Shown: positions 37,596-47,812, counted from the first letter of the stretch. The stretch: DNA of 64,000 nt from Bacillus pumilus (GCF_009937765.1 NZ_CP047089.1:1424272-1488271); one strand, 5' to 3'. Notes: generated from the letters alone by a model not told the origin. Numbers and translations: made by a program.

Positions 37596-39536
37596 ATGTC
37601 AGAACAAATTCAACTTACATTTCCAGATGGAGCGGTCAAGGAGTTTGACAAAACAGCTACAACAGAAGACATCGCGGCATCAATTAGCCCAGGCCTAAAG
37701 AAAAAAGCGCTTGCCGGTAAATTGAACGGCAAAGAAATAGATCTGCGTACGCCGCTACTAGAAAGTGGAACAATTGAGATCATCACAGATAAAAGTGATG
37801 AAGCACTCGACATTATGCGCCACAGCACAGCTCATTTGCTAGCACAGGCAATCAAACGCCTGTATGGAAAAGAACATCACGTTCAGTTTGGCGTAGGTCC
37901 TGTGATTGAAAATGGCTTCTACTACGATGTGGACATCGATGTTGCCATCACACCAGAAGATTTACCAAAGATTGAAAAAGAAATGAAAAAAATCATTAAC
38001 AGCAATTTACCAATCGAGCGAATTGAAGTTTCAAGAGAAGACGCGAAAAAACGCTTTGAAGCGATTGGTGATCAATTAAAGCTTGAGCTGTTAGAAGCGA
38101 TTCCAGAAGGTGAAGCTGTTACGATTTATGAGCAGGGTGAGTTCTTTGACCTCTGCCGCGGGATTCACTTGCCATCAACAGGGAAAATCAAAGAGTTTAA
38201 GCTGCTAAGCCTTGCTGGTGCATACTGGAGAGGTGACAGCAACAATCAAATGCTTCAGCGTATTTACGGTACAGCTTTCTTCAGCAAAGATGATCTAAAT
38301 GAGCACTTACGCCTGCTTGAAGAAGCGAAAGAACGCGATCACCGTAAACTAGGAAAAGAGCTAAAACTGTTTGCGAACTCTCAAAAGGTAGGTCAAGGTC
38401 TACCACTTTGGCTGCCAAAAGGCGCAACGATCCGCCGCGTGATTGAGCGTTACATTGTCGATAAAGAAGTACGCCTTGGTTATGAGCATGTGTATACACC
38501 AGTTCTTGCAAATGTTGAATTGTATAAAACATCAGGGCACTGGGCGCATTATCAAGAAGACATGTTCCCTGTGATGGAAATGGACAACGAAGATCTTGTT
38601 CTCCGTCCAATGAACTGTCCGCACCATATGATGATTTACAAAAACGAGCCGCATAGCTATCGCGAATTGCCAATTCGTATTGCAGAGCTTGGTACAATGC
38701 ACCGCTATGAAATGTCAGGTGCTTTATCCGGCCTTCAGCGTGTTCGCGGTATGACATTAAACGATGCCCATATCTTTGTTCGTCCAGATCAAATCAAAGA
38801 CGAATTCATTCGTACAGTTCGCCTAATTGAAGAAGTGTATCAAGACTTTGGCTTGAATGACTACACATTCCGCTTATCTTACCGTGATCCAGAAGATACT
38901 GAGAAGTATTTCGACGATGATGCGATGTGGAATAAAGCACAATCGATGCTAAAGGATGCAATGGACGAGCTTGGTCATGACTATTATGAAGCAGAAGGCG
39001 AAGCAGCATTTTATGGTCCGAAGCTTGACGTGCAAGTGAAGACAGCTCTTGGAAAAGAAGAGACACTGTCTACTGTACAGCTTGATTTCTTACTTCCAGA
39101 GCGCTTCGATCTCACATATATTGGAGAAGATGGCAAGCACCATCGTCCAGTCGTGATTCATAGAGGTGTTGTTTCTACAATGGAGCGTTTTGTCGCCTTC
39201 TTAATTGAAGAATACAAAGGAGCCCTACCAACTTGGCTGGCACCTGTACAATTCCAAGTCATCCCAGTTTCACCGTCTGTCCATTTAGACTATGCGAAAA
39301 AAGTACAAGAACGTTTGCAGCTTGAAGGTCTTCGTGTTGAACTTGACAGCCGTGATGAAAAAATCGGATACAAAATTAGAGAAGCGCAAATGCAAAAGAT
39401 CCCGTACATGCTAGTGGTCGGAGATCAAGAAGCAGAAAATGGCGCAGTCAATGTAAGAAAATACGGAGAGCAAGATTCAGAAACTATGGATCTTGAAGCC
39501 TTTGTGAAACATGCAGTCGCAGAAGCGAAAAAATAA
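37596..39536 (+). CDS. thrS: Threonyl-tRNA synthetase
   Basis: A 646-residue class II synthetase. Domains in order: TGS (about 3-63), editing SAD domain with the H-x-x-x-H site at 73-77 (R-H-S-T-A-H) (about 65-240), catalytic core (about 270-535; zinc-binding M-N-C-P-H-H near 336-341) and anticodon-binding domain (about 545-640). ATG 37596 follows AAAGGAGTGA. It is expressed from its own T-box leader, and a strong terminator follows. Confidence 0.97.
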   Translation: MSEQIQLTFPDGAVKEFDKTATTEDIAASISPGLKKKALAGKLNGKEIDLRTPLLESGTIEIITDKSDEALDIMRHSTAHLLAQAIKRLYGKEHHVQFGVGPVIENGFYYDVDIDVAITPEDLPKIEKEMKKIINSNLPIERIEVSREDAKKRFEAIGDQLKLELLEAIPEGEAVTIYEQGEFFDLCRGIHLPSTGKIKEFKLLSLAGAYWRGDSNNQMLQRIYGTAFFSKDDLNEHLRLLEEAKERDHRKLGKELKLFANSQKVGQGLPLWLPKGATIRRVIERYIVDKEVRLGYEHVYTPVLANVELYKTSGHWAHYQEDMFPVMEMDNEDLVLRPMNCPHHMMIYKNEPHSYRELPIRIAELGTMHRYEMSGALSGLQRVRGMTLNDAHIFVRPDQIKDEFIRTVRLIEEVYQDFGLNDYTFRLSYRDPEDTEKYFDDDAMWNKAQSMLKDAMDELGHDYYEAEGEAAFYGPKLDVQVKTALGKEETLSTVQLDFLLPERFDLTYIGEDGKHHRPVVIHRGVVSTMERFVAFLIEEYKGALPTWLAPVQFQVIPVSPSVHLDYAKKVQERLQLEGLRVELDSRDEKIGYKIREAQMQKIPYMLVVGDQEAENGAVNVRKYGEQDSETMDLEAFVKHAVAEAKK

Positions 39537-39550
39537 ATTTTTTCAAGTGA

Positions 39551-39592
39551 AGCAGCCAGTGATCTTTCTTTTTAGATCACTGGCTTTTTCTT
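39551..39592 (+). terminator. Rho-independent terminator after thrS
   Basis: AGCCAGTGATCT pairs with AGATCACTGGCT around a T-rich loop, followed by TTTTTCTTTT. Confidence 0.9.
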
Positions 39593-39704
39593 TTGGGAAA
39601 ATCCTCTACTGGTGATCCAGTCCTTTGAATGATACGTTTAGATAGTGCGAAAGTATGGGTAAGTATGTACTATCGGTTCGAGTTAAATTGGGGGAATGAA
39701 AGCG

Positions 39705-40625
39705 ATGATGCAAACAACAAACACTTTATCATTACAAGTACTGGAGCGATCAGCAGTACTTCGGGCGTTGGAACACTCACTGGCGATGATTGAATTTGAT
39801 GTGACAGGTGAAGTCCTATGGGTCAATGATATTTTTGCAAAAGCCATGGGCTATTCAGCGCAAGAGATGATTGGTTTAAAACATAAACAGTTTTGTCCTC
39901 CTCATATTGCAGAACATTCAAGCTATCAGATGTTTTGGAAGCGTTTGAAAGAGGGGCAAGTCTTTCAGGAAAAGGTGCAGCGGACGACGAAGAATGGTAA
40001 CAGCTTATGGCTTGAAGCGACATATACACCTGTCCGAAATGAAGAGGGACACGTAGTGGGGGTAGTGAAAGTCGCAACAGACATAACAGAGAGAGAAAAC
40101 ACGATGAAACAGGTCGTAGATGACCTAAAGGAGATGTCTGCGAAATTAACGGAGCGAGCGGAAGTAGGCATCCAGCATAGCCAAAGAGTCAATGTCTCCT
40201 TTGATCATATAGCAAACGAAACAGATCAGAATATGAGCTTATTAAAAGGATTAAAAGAGCAGGTAGAGTCCATCAGCTCTATCGCTACAACGATTAACAG
40301 CATTTCCTCACAAACCCAGCTCCTTGCATTAAATGCGGCGATCGAAGCGGCCCATGCAGGTTCCTATGGAAATGGCTTTAGTGTAGTGGCGGCAGAAATT
40401 CGAAAGCTTGCAACGGATTCAAAAGAAGCGATCGTCAAAGTAGATCAATATGTAAAGGCGATTCATGCGGAAGTAGAGAAGGTCAGCAGCGGAACGAACC
40501 GTGCCAAAACAACGGTGTTTACAAATCGTGATCTTGTGAAGCAGACAAACGAGGAATTTATCAATATAGGAGAAGCAGCCCGCAATTTAGACAAGCAAGC
40601 GCAAAATCTAGCGGAAATTGTGTAG
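39705..40625 (+). CDS. Soluble PAS and chemoreceptor-signalling-domain protein
   Basis: A 306-residue protein without membrane segments. A PAS domain (about 15-130, W-V-N-D-I-F-A-K-A-M-G-Y) ends in a PAC motif D-I-T-E-R-E. A helical methyl-accepting-chemotaxis signalling region follows, with the hairpin tip L-L-A-L-N-A-A-I-E-A-A-H-A-G and V-V-A-A-E-I-R-K-L-A near 205-250. No HAMP and no obvious CheR tail. The start is uncertain: ATG 39705 has better spacing from GGGGG (39690-39694) than ATG 39696. It is between thrS and ysaA, where I recall no gene in B. subtilis. The ligand could be haem or flavin, but that is a guess. Confidence 0.82.
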   Translation: MMQTTNTLSLQVLERSAVLRALEHSLAMIEFDVTGEVLWVNDIFAKAMGYSAQEMIGLKHKQFCPPHIAEHSSYQMFWKRLKEGQVFQEKVQRTTKNGNSLWLEATYTPVRNEEGHVVGVVKVATDITERENTMKQVVDDLKEMSAKLTERAEVGIQHSQRVNVSFDHIANETDQNMSLLKGLKEQVESISSIATTINSISSQTQLLALNAAIEAAHAGSYGNGFSVVAAEIRKLATDSKEAIVKVDQYVKAIHAEVEKVSSGTNRAKTTVFTNRDLVKQTNEEFINIGEAARNLDKQAQNLAEIV

Positions 40626-40636
40626 TTTAAGTAAAC

Positions 40637-40677
40637 AAAAAAACACCCAATCTCGTTAGGAGAAGGGTGTTTTCTCG
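40637..40677. terminator. Bidirectional terminator at 40.65 kb
   Basis: AAAACACCC pairs with GGGTGTTTT between convergent genes. Confidence 0.8.
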
Positions 40678-40683
40678 TTTGTT

Positions 40684-41463
40684 CTATTTTAAAATATCAA
40701 ACAATTCATGTAAGTCTTTGATTTCATAATCTGGCGTGACATCTGTTTCATTCTTTTTGCCATGTCGATTGATCCAAACGGTTTGAATACCAACGCGAGA
40801 TGCCCCAAGAATATCTGTTTTTGGATTGTCTCCCACCATGATCACATCATCTTTTGTTAGATTTAACAGCTGAAGGCAGTGCTCAAAGATACCTGGATCG
40901 GGTTTGCCTTTCCCGTAATCTCCTGAAATCACAATTTCGTTAAAATAAGGTGCGAGCTCAGGGACACCGGCCAGTTTTTCTTTTTGAAGACTAGGATCTC
41001 CGTTTGTTAAAAGGAGCAGTTCATAGTTACCTTTCAGGCGGTTTAAAACAGGGTACGTTTCTTCATAGACAAATGGACGTTTTCTCCGCTCGGCGGCAAA
41101 GAAATCAGCCAAATATTGTCCAAATGCTTCATCGTCAATTCCTGCTTCTTTTAAGCCATTGGTCCAAGCGTTCTTGCGATACTCTGGTGCAATGGCGTTC
41201 AATTTTTGAAAGCCTTCGCTAATCGGTTCACTAAAATTGGACCACAGGCCTTCGAAAGGATTAATTCCGATCATGACAGTATAATCATATGTTTCATAGG
41301 AAGAATACAGCTTTCTTGCTTCTTCACGAACAATCTGTTCAAATGTTTCTGGATTCAGTCCATATTTCTTTTCCGCTTCGCGGCATGTTTCCTGAAAAGT
41401 GGTATGAATGCTTTTTTCATCCCAAAGCAAAGTATCATCTAAATCGAAAAATACGGCTTTCAT
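40684..41463 (-). CDS. ysaA: HAD-superfamily hydrolase YsaA
   Basis: A 259-residue haloacid-dehalogenase-like phosphatase with a C1-type helical cap. Motif I F-F-D-L-D-D-T-L (D8 and D10 region), motif II L-L-T-N-G-D near 152-157, and motif III/IV K-P-D-P ... V-G-D-N-P-K-T-D near 185-218. ATG 41463 has AGGGAGAAG upstream on the minus strand. I recall the B. subtilis protein being linked to phosphoserine phosphatase activity, but substrate cannot be read from sequence. It is divergent from lytST. Confidence 0.88.
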   Translation of the reverse strand: MKAVFFDLDDTLLWDEKSIHTTFQETCREAEKKYGLNPETFEQIVREEARKLYSSYETYDYTVMIGINPFEGLWSNFSEPISEGFQKLNAIAPEYRKNAWTNGLKEAGIDDEAFGQYLADFFAAERRKRPFVYEETYPVLNRLKGNYELLLLTNGDPSLQKEKLAGVPELAPYFNEIVISGDYGKGKPDPGIFEHCLQLLNLTKDDVIMVGDNPKTDILGASRVGIQTVWINRHGKKNETDVTPDYEIKDLHELFDILK

Positions 41464-41638
41464 GATCTTCTCCCTTGTTATGTATGTGTTACCTTCAATT
41501 GCAAGTGACGGCTCAAGTTCATTTTACAATAGAAGATGAGGGCAATAAAGAAAAGATTTGAGAGATATTTGAACATTGACCGCACATGATAGAATAGAAA
41601 GACAGTAAATAATACATACATCAATTGAGGTGGCAGGT

Positions 41639-43396
41639 TTGCTTCATTTAATTATTATGATGATCGAGCGTGTCGGGATCATCGTTATTTTAGGGTTTGT
41701 GCTTGCCCATGTGAAGGGCTTTCGCAATCTATTGCTTCATAATGAAGGGTTTCGAAAAAAGGCAGTCCTTGTCTTTATTTTTGCTTCTTTTAGTATTATC
41801 AGCAATTACACAGGAATTGAAATCCAGCAGCAGATGGTCATGAACCATGAGTTTTCCTATCATCTCGGCTCGTCAAGCTCGATTGCCAATACGAGAATCA
41901 TGGGGATCGAAATGGGCGGATTAATAGGAGGGCCGTTTGTTGGTATTGGCGCAGGGCTTTTAGCTGGTATTCACCGTTATTCATTAGGAGGAAGCACGGC
42001 ACTCAGCTGTGCGATTTCTTCGATTTTAGCCGGTGTGATTGCAGGCTATGTCGGGAGTAGGTTTAAGCGGAAGAATCGAATGGTGACACCTCGCCAAGCC
42101 GCACTTTTTGGTGTGGCAATGGAATCGTTGCAGATGGTCATTATCCTTCTATTTGCAAAGCCATTTGCTGATGCTTGGGGGCTTGTGAGTATTATTGCCT
42201 TGCCGATGATTTTTGTGAATGGAATTGGTAGCTTTATCTTTTTATCAATCTTACAGTCAGTCATTCGGCAAGAAGAGCAAGCAAAGGCGATGCAGACACA
42301 CCGCGTGTTTTCAATCGCCGATCAAACGCTGCCTTTCTTCCGCCAAGGGTTAAATGAACAGTCATGTAAAAGTGTGGCGGAGATCATTCATCGATTAACA
42401 GAAACAGATGCGGTCTCCTTAACCGATACAGAAAAGATTTTAGCGCATGTCGGTGATGGGACAGATCATCATATTCCATCGAAAAGCCTCATTACAGGGC
42501 TGTCGAAACAAGTATTGATGAGCGGCAAAATTATGAAGGCACATTCGAAAGACGAAATTAATTGTTCAGTCACCCATTGCCCGCTTCAAGCGGCGATTGT
42601 GCTGCCCCTCACCTCCAATGGTCAAACGATTGGAACATTAAAAATGTATTTCAATTCTCCGGTCGGATTAAGCTTGGTGGAAGAGGAGCTTGCAGAGGGT
42701 TTGGCGATGCTATTTTCTACACAGCTTGAGCTTGGGGAGGCGGAGACCCAAAGCCGTCTGCTAAAGGATGCAGAGATCAAAGCACTTCAAGCGCAAGTGA
42801 ATCCGCACTTTTTATTTAACGCCATTAATACCATCTCTGTTTTGTGTAGAACGAATGTAGAGATGGCTAGGAAGTTGCTGCTTCAGCTGAGTATTTATTT
42901 TCGATCCAATTTGCAAGGCGCCCGCCAGCTGCTCATCCCACTTCATAAAGAAATACAGCATGTAGAAGCATATTTGTCACTTGAACAAGCAAGGTTTCCA
43001 AATAAATATCACGTGACCTTTCAAATTGAAAAGGAGCTGGAGCAGGTGATGATTCCGCCATTTGTGCTTCAGGTACTTGTTGAAAATGCAGTGAGACATG
43101 CTTTTCCTAAACATCAAACGAGCTGTGAAGTCATCGTATCCGCTGTGATGAAAGATGGACATGTCAATATGAAAGTGACGGATAATGGACAAGGAATCGA
43201 GAATGACAAGATGGCTCAGTTATTAAAAGCGCCTGTTGAATCAAAAGAAGGAACAGGTACGGCTCTTTTTAATTTAGATCAGCGGTTAAGAGGGATTTTT
43301 GGCAGACAAGCAGCTCTATCCATTCATAGCAGCCAAGGCACTGACATCTCATTTCGCATTCCAATGGACTATGTAAAAAAGGATGATTTTCGTTGA
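41639..43396 (+). CDS. lytS: Sensor histidine kinase LytS
   Basis: A 585-residue sensor kinase. The N-terminal 5TM-5TMR-LYT domain (about 1-195) is followed by a GAF domain (about 210-350) and a HisKA-like region with N-P-H-F-L-F-N (His near 391), then HATPase (N-box V-E-N-A-V-R-H-A, about 480-490). In B. subtilis LytST senses extracellular pyruvate and drives pftAB. The start is TTG 41639, behind GAGGTGG, giving L-H-L-I-I-M-M-I-E-R-V-G; the GTG at 41630 lies within the ribosome-binding site. It overlaps lytT as TTGA. Confidence 0.92.
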   Translation: MLHLIIMMIERVGIIVILGFVLAHVKGFRNLLLHNEGFRKKAVLVFIFASFSIISNYTGIEIQQQMVMNHEFSYHLGSSSSIANTRIMGIEMGGLIGGPFVGIGAGLLAGIHRYSLGGSTALSCAISSILAGVIAGYVGSRFKRKNRMVTPRQAALFGVAMESLQMVIILLFAKPFADAWGLVSIIALPMIFVNGIGSFIFLSILQSVIRQEEQAKAMQTHRVFSIADQTLPFFRQGLNEQSCKSVAEIIHRLTETDAVSLTDTEKILAHVGDGTDHHIPSKSLITGLSKQVLMSGKIMKAHSKDEINCSVTHCPLQAAIVLPLTSNGQTIGTLKMYFNSPVGLSLVEEELAEGLAMLFSTQLELGEAETQSRLLKDAEIKALQAQVNPHFLFNAINTISVLCRTNVEMARKLLLQLSIYFRSNLQGARQLLIPLHKEIQHVEAYLSLEQARFPNKYHVTFQIEKELEQVMIPPFVLQVLVENAVRHAFPKHQTSCEVIVSAVMKDGHVNMKVTDNGQGIENDKMAQLLKAPVESKEGTGTALFNLDQRLRGIFGRQAALSIHSSQGTDISFRIPMDYVKKDDFR

Positions 43397-44130
43397 TAAA
43401 CGTATTAATCGTAGATGATGAAGTGTTAGCAAGAGACGAATTAAAATACTTATTACGCAGAACGAAAGAGGATGTTCAAATAGAGGAAGCAGAAAATATA
43501 GAATCAGCTTTTGACCGGATGGTGGATCATAAGCCGGACCTGCTCTTTTTAGACATTGATTTATCAGGTGAAAATGGATTTGATATTGCCAAAAGGCTCA
43601 ACCGGATGTCTGATCCGCCAGCGATTGTATTTGCGACAGCCTTTGATCAATATGCGCTAAAGGCGTTTGAGGTCAGTGCGCTTGATTACTTAACAAAACC
43701 ATTTGATGAAGAGCGGCTTTTGCAAACGATCCAAAAGTTTAAAAAGTGGAAGTCTGTTGAGACGCAAGACCACCAGCTATCAGATGAGAAAATTCCCCAT
43801 CAGCAAAAATTAGCCATCTCAGTCGATGATTCAATTGTCATTCTGCAAGTAGAAGAGATCATGTATGTAGGGCTTAGTGAGGGAAAAAAGGTTGTAAAAA
43901 CAAAGGATCACATGTACGAGGTCACAGAACCGCTTGTGGTCATTGAAAAGAAACTCCCTGAGGCTTACTTTATGAGGGTTCATCGAAGCTATATCGTGAA
44001 CACCTCTCATATGAAAGAAGTACAGCCGTGGTTTAATTCGACGTATAATCTGCATATGACAGACGGATCGATTATTCCTGTCAGCCGTACGTACGCCAAA
44101 GAACTAAAGAAGTCGCTCCTACTAGAATAG
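43393..44130 (+). CDS. lytT: LytTR response regulator LytT
   Basis: A 245-residue response regulator: receiver domain (1-118; acidic D-D-E near 8-10, phospho-acceptor in F-L-D-I-D near 54-56, K in T-K-P-F) and C-terminal LytTR DNA-binding domain (about 138-240). The start is TTG 43393, overlapping the lytS stop. It should activate the pftAB operon, whose promoter region lies between 44130 and 44267 and carries an exact direct repeat. A hairpin overlapping its 3' end with a T run may act as terminator. Confidence 0.92.
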   Translation: MINVLIVDDEVLARDELKYLLRRTKEDVQIEEAENIESAFDRMVDHKPDLLFLDIDLSGENGFDIAKRLNRMSDPPAIVFATAFDQYALKAFEVSALDYLTKPFDEERLLQTIQKFKKWKSVETQDHQLSDEKIPHQQKLAISVDDSIVILQVEEIMYVGLSEGKKVVKTKDHMYEVTEPLVVIEKKLPEAYFMRVHRSYIVNTSHMKEVQPWFNSTYNLHMTDGSIIPVSRTYAKELKKSLLLE

Positions 44131-44146
44131 GACGGCTTTTTTATTT
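44110..44146 (+). terminator. Possible terminator at the end of lytT
   Basis: An imperfect hairpin pairing CTCCTA with TAGGA plus flanking pairs overlaps the stop and is followed by TTTTTTA. Confidence 0.5.
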
Positions 44147-44171
44147 GTATTTCAATACTCGTTTTCTGCAT

Positions 44172-44236
44172 TTCATTCATTGAATCCGGCGAGTTTGATT
44201 GTAAACGCTTCATTCATTTATTTCATGCCGTATACT
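44172..44236 (+). promoter_or_regulatory. Putative LytT operator repeats and cre at pftAB promoter
   Basis: TTCATTCATT occurs at 44172-44181 and 44209-44218, 37 bases apart. The second overlaps the expected -35 of TATACT (44231-44236), whose -35 is poor, as for an activated promoter. A partial cre (TGTAAACGCT at 44200-44209) lies between. Confidence 0.5.
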
Positions 44237-44266
44237 GAGGTCAGTCGAAGAAAGAGGTGAAGGGGC

Positions 44267-44710
44267 ATGAGTGCCACTAAAGTATATGGATTTCTATCTC
44301 AAGCATTTATCTTTGCAACCGTAATGTTCGTTTCTAATCTCATTTCAATGTATTTACCCATTCCGATGCCTGCATCTGTGATTGGTCTAGTTCTATTATT
44401 TGTTTTGCTGACAACGAAAATCGTCAAACTGGAGCAGGTGGAGCAATTAGGTACATCATTGACAGGGCTCATTAGCTTTCTATTTGTTCCCTCTGGTATT
44501 TCGGTTATTCAATCACTAGGTGTCATGCAAGAAGTAGGTGTGCAAGTCGTCGGTGTTATCATCATTGCAACGATTATGTTGCTTGCAGCGACAGGGCTAT
44601 TTTCACAGCTTCTCATGCAATTATCAGAAAAACCACAGAAACGTAAAGAGACAAAGGAGAGCAAATCGACTCCTTCTCATTCTAATAAACCAGCTTCAAG
44701 TACGCATTAA
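44267..44710 (+). CDS. pftA: Pyruvate transporter subunit PftA (LrgA/CidA family)
   Basis: A 147-residue LrgA/CidA-family (holin-like) membrane protein with four predicted helices (about 7-27, 32-50, 62-85, 90-115) and a hydrophilic Lys/Ser tail. In B. subtilis this pair (formerly ysbA-ysbB) mediates pyruvate uptake and is induced by LytST. ATG 44267 follows AGAGGTGAAGGGG. It is first in the pftA-pftB operon; 14 bases separate the two. Confidence 0.92.
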   Translation: MSATKVYGFLSQAFIFATVMFVSNLISMYLPIPMPASVIGLVLLFVLLTTKIVKLEQVEQLGTSLTGLISFLFVPSGISVIQSLGVMQEVGVQVVGVIIIATIMLLAATGLFSQLLMQLSEKPQKRKETKESKSTPSHSNKPASSTH

Positions 44711-44724
44711 AGGAGAGATGCAGG

Positions 44725-45420
44725 ATGGGTACAAGTACAATGAGTCCTTATTTTGGTATAGTCGTCTCATTAGTCGCCTTTGGAATCGGTACATTCTTAT
44801 TTAAAAAATCAAAAGGCTTCTTCTTATTCACACCACTGTTTGTAGCCATGTTGTTAGGTATTTTATTTTTAAAAATTGGCGGTTTTTCCTATGCAGATTA
44901 TAATGAGGGCGGCAAGATTATCAAGTTTTTCTTAGAGCCCGCGACCATTGCTTTCGCTATTCCGCTTTATAAGCAGCGTGCATTGCTTAAAAAATATTGG
45001 TGGCAGATTTTATCCGCTATTTTTGTAGGATCACTTTGTTCCATTACAATTGTGTATGTCGTAGCAAAAGGAATTCATCTTGATGCAGCTGTCATGAAAA
45101 GTATGCTCCCACAGGCAGCGACGACAGCGATTGCTCTTCCGATTGCAAAGGATATTGGCGGAATTGCAGATATCACAGCCTTTGCGGTCATATTTAATGC
45201 AGTCATCGTGTATGCGCTAGGTGCTTTCTTCTTAAAATGGTTTCGAATTAAAAATCCAGTGGCAAAAGGGCTTGCACTTGGTACATCAGGACATGCACTT
45301 GGCGTCTCTGTTGGAATTGAGATGGGTGAAGTAGAAGCGGCCATGGCAAGTATCGCCGTTGTGGTCGTAGGAGTTGTGACCGTCATTGTCATCCCAATCT
45401 TTATGCAATTCATCCTTTGA
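44725..45420 (+). CDS. pftB: Pyruvate transporter subunit PftB (LrgB family)
   Basis: A 231-residue LrgB-family membrane protein with about seven helices and Gly-rich segments ([10 protein letters not shown] near 187-196, typical of LrgB). With PftA it forms the pyruvate facilitator. ATG 44725 follows AAAGGAGAGATGCAGG. No clear terminator lies between it and the infC promoters. Confidence 0.92.
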   Translation: MGTSTMSPYFGIVVSLVAFGIGTFLFKKSKGFFLFTPLFVAMLLGILFLKIGGFSYADYNEGGKIIKFFLEPATIAFAIPLYKQRALLKKYWWQILSAIFVGSLCSITIVYVVAKGIHLDAAVMKSMLPQAATTAIALPIAKDIGGIADITAFAVIFNAVIVYALGAFFLKWFRIKNPVAKGLALGTSGHALGVSVGIEMGEVEAAMASIAVVVVGVVTVIVIPIFMQFIL

Positions 45421-45444
45421 TGGCGTCATTGTTTTGAAAAAGCC

Positions 45445-45473
45445 TTGCTCTATTCGTTTAATCATGCTAGAAT
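45445..45473 (+). promoter_or_regulatory. Upstream infC promoter P1 candidate
   Basis: TTGCTC (45445-45450) and TAGAAT (45468-45473) are 17 bases apart. Confidence 0.6.
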
Positions 45474-45501
45474 GAAAAAGTTGTTTCAAGAGTTCGGTTA
45501 C

Positions 45502-45530
45502 TTGACGGACAAATGAAAATTGTGTAGAAT
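45502..45530 (+). promoter_or_regulatory. infC-rpmI-rplT sigma-A promoter
   Basis: TTGACG (45502-45507) and TAGAAT (45525-45530) are 17 bases apart, about 20 bases before the L20 leader. Confidence 0.75.
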
Positions 45531-45549
45531 AATTAACGAATTGAATAGA

Positions 45550-45675
45550 TATCACAAGCAGAAGCACCCGCTTCTCACCTGATTGACACGTGTTTGTAGT
45601 TGACAGGTTGACCGTACATTTATTTTTTCATGCAAATGTTCGCAGTGTGGGTGTTTTATATGCCCACACTTTTTG
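45550..45675 (+). ncRNA. Ribosomal protein L20 leader with terminator
   Basis: The leader carries a GAAGC-accc-GCTTC hairpin (about 45561-45575) and ends in a strong terminator AGTGTGGG (45644-45651)/CCCACACT (45663-45670) plus T run. In B. subtilis L20 binds this leader and causes premature termination. Confidence 0.88.
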
Positions 45676-45752
45676 TTTGCCTGTAAAACATACAACGAAA
45701 TGGTCAAAATGAATTGTGAACTCAATTCAAAATCTCATGGAGGTGGCTCACT

Positions 45753-46268
45753 ATTAGCAAAGATCAATTAGTTAATGAAGGTATTCGTGCGCGTGAAGTT
45801 CGTTTGATCGGACAAAATGGCGATCAGCTGGGAATTAAAACCCGCCAGGAAGCTCTGGAAATTGCTACGAAAGCCAATCTTGACCTTGTGTTAGTTGCTG
45901 CAAATGCAAAACCACCTGTTTGCCGAATCATGGACTACGGTAAGTTCCGATTCGAACAGCAGAAGAAGGAAAAAGAGGCACGTAAGAATCAAAAAATCAT
46001 TAGCTTAAAAGAAGTTCGGTTGAGCCCGACAATCGATGAACATGATTTTAACACGAAGCTCCGTAATGCAATCAAATTCCTTGAAAAGGGCGATAAAGTG
46101 AAAGCTTCTATCCGCTTTAAAGGCCGTGCGATTACGCATAAAGAAATCGGACAGCGCGTGTTAGACCGTTTCTCTGAAGCTTGCGCTGAAGTAGCAACAG
46201 TAGAAACAAAACCTAAGATGGACGGACGCAGCATGTTCCTCATGCTTGCACCAAAAGTCGAAAAGTAA
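45753..46268 (+). CDS. infC: Translation initiation factor IF-3
   Basis: A 171-residue IF-3. The start is ATT at 45753: GGAGGTGG (45739-45746) lies 6 bases upstream and the protein then reads [11 protein letters not shown], as in the B. subtilis gene, which also uses a rare AUU. The TTG at 45804 is internal. N-terminal domain (about 1-75) and C-terminal domain (about 85-170) are intact, with a lysine-rich linker. IF-3 discriminates against non-standard starts, so AUU gives autoregulation. Operon with rpmI and rplT. Confidence 0.96.
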   Translation: MSKDQLVNEGIRAREVRLIGQNGDQLGIKTRQEALEIATKANLDLVLVAANAKPPVCRIMDYGKFRFEQQKKEKEARKNQKIISLKEVRLSPTIDEHDFNTKLRNAIKFLEKGDKVKASIRFKGRAITHKEIGQRVLDRFSEACAEVATVETKPKMDGRSMFLMLAPKVEK

Positions 46269-46493
<225 letters not shown>

Positions 46494-46512
46494 TCTGGAA
46501 TAGGAATCATAG

Positions 46513-46884
<372 letters not shown>

Positions 46885-46890
46885 GTCATA

Positions 46891-46924
46891 TAAAAGATCA
46901 TTCCGTCGAGGGATGATCTTTTTT
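46891..46924 (+). terminator. Rho-independent terminator after rplT
   Basis: AAAGATCATTCC pairs with GGATGATCTTTT around a GTCGA-type loop, followed by a T run. Confidence 0.85.
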
Positions 46925-46947
46925 GCTCATCATGTGAGGTGAAATAA

Positions 46948-47211
46948 ATGAATATCGCGTTAATTGTGCTGCTCATCTTGGTAAATGGCTATGGTTTCTT
47001 TCTTATGGGAGAGGACAAGCGCCGGGCAAAAGCGCATAAATGGAGGATTTCAGAGGCTCACTTATGGAGTGCTGCCGTGCTTTTTGGGGCTGCTGGATCG
47101 TATCTAGGGATGCAATATTTTCGTCATAAAACAAAGCATCCTGCCTTTCAAATTGGCATGCCCGTGTTAATCATGGTGCAGTTGATCATATTAGGATATC
47201 AGTTCATCTGA
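46948..47211 (+). CDS. ysdA: DUF1294 small membrane protein YsdA
   Basis: An 87-residue DUF1294 protein with about three hydrophobic segments (2-15, 33-55, 68-86) and the conserved D-K-R-R-A-K motif at about 23-28 in the cytoplasmic loop. ATG 46948 has GAGGTGAA upstream. Role unknown. Confidence 0.88.
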   Translation: MNIALIVLLILVNGYGFFLMGEDKRRAKAHKWRISEAHLWSAAVLFGAAGSYLGMQYFRHKTKHPAFQIGMPVLIMVQLIILGYQFI

Positions 47212-47256
47212 AAAAGGAGCAGACGCCGTCAAGACGGCGTATCTGCTCCTTTCTTT
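47211..47256. terminator. Bidirectional terminator between ysdA and ysdB
   Basis: AAAGGAGCAGA pairs with TCTGCTCCTTT, with an inner CCGTC/GACGG, in the 17-base gap and into the ysdB 3' end. Confidence 0.85.
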
Positions 47257-47633
47257 TGTTTGATTTTTTTAATGGGTTGATCCCAATCAATTTTTGTTTG
47301 AGGATAACGTTCGATAATGTTTTCCTCCAATTTTTCAAAGTCTTCTAATGTAAATTCACTTAGCTTCTCAGGTGACTCCGTCCAAACGTAAATGGAGTGG
47401 ACAAACAGAGGATGATCCTTAGAAGGAACATGCTTCTCCCCTTCAAACAAGACACCTTTATAGACGAAATTAAAATTTTTACGTGCATTTTGTTGTTCGT
47501 CCATAAAATAAAAGCCTTCTTTTAATTGTGCTTGTTTCAGCTTTCTTCTCGGATTTGAGAAGAATTTTACCGCCATGTAGAAGATGTAGACAAGCAGTGC
47601 AACAAGAGCTAGTCTAATGAGGATTACAAACAT
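47229..47633 (-). CDS. ysdB: Sigma-W-regulated YsdB-like protein
   Basis: A 134-residue protein: one N-terminal membrane segment (about 2-24), then a soluble domain and a Lys-rich tail. ATG 47633 (minus strand) follows GGAGGTG by 9 bases; the longer frame to 47687 runs into the promoter. A sigma-W promoter stands upstream, matching B. subtilis, where I recall ysdB being in the sigma-W cell-envelope stress regulon. Function unknown. Confidence 0.85.
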   Translation of the reverse strand: MFVILIRLALVALLVYIFYMAVKFFSNPRRKLKQAQLKEGFYFMDEQQNARKNFNFVYKGVLFEGEKHVPSKDHPLFVHSIYVWTESPEKLSEFTLEDFEKLEENIIERYPQTKIDWDQPIKKIKQKKGADTPS

Positions 47634-47669
47634 GACAGGATGCACCTCCAATACCGTTATCTGATGTAC

Positions 47670-47696
47670 TACGAATGAAAAGGCCAAAAGGTTTCA
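47670..47696 (-). promoter_or_regulatory. Sigma-W promoter of ysdB
   Basis: On the minus strand, TGAAAC (47696-47691) and CGTA (47673-47670) are separated by 17 bases, the ECF sigma-W pattern. Confidence 0.75.
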
Positions 47697-47812
47697 ACTT
47701 TTTTTAAAAAAATATTTCGGAAAACGAAAAAATATTCATAAAAAGATCGTATTGAACGAAAGAGGTTTTGTATAATAAGAATGCACCATGAAGATAAAGG
47801 AGGATATATGGA

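Noticed and set aside
38281..38757. A 158-codon minus-strand frame within thrS
   Set aside because: Shadow of the highly conserved thrS coding sequence; no ribosome-binding site or recognisable domain.
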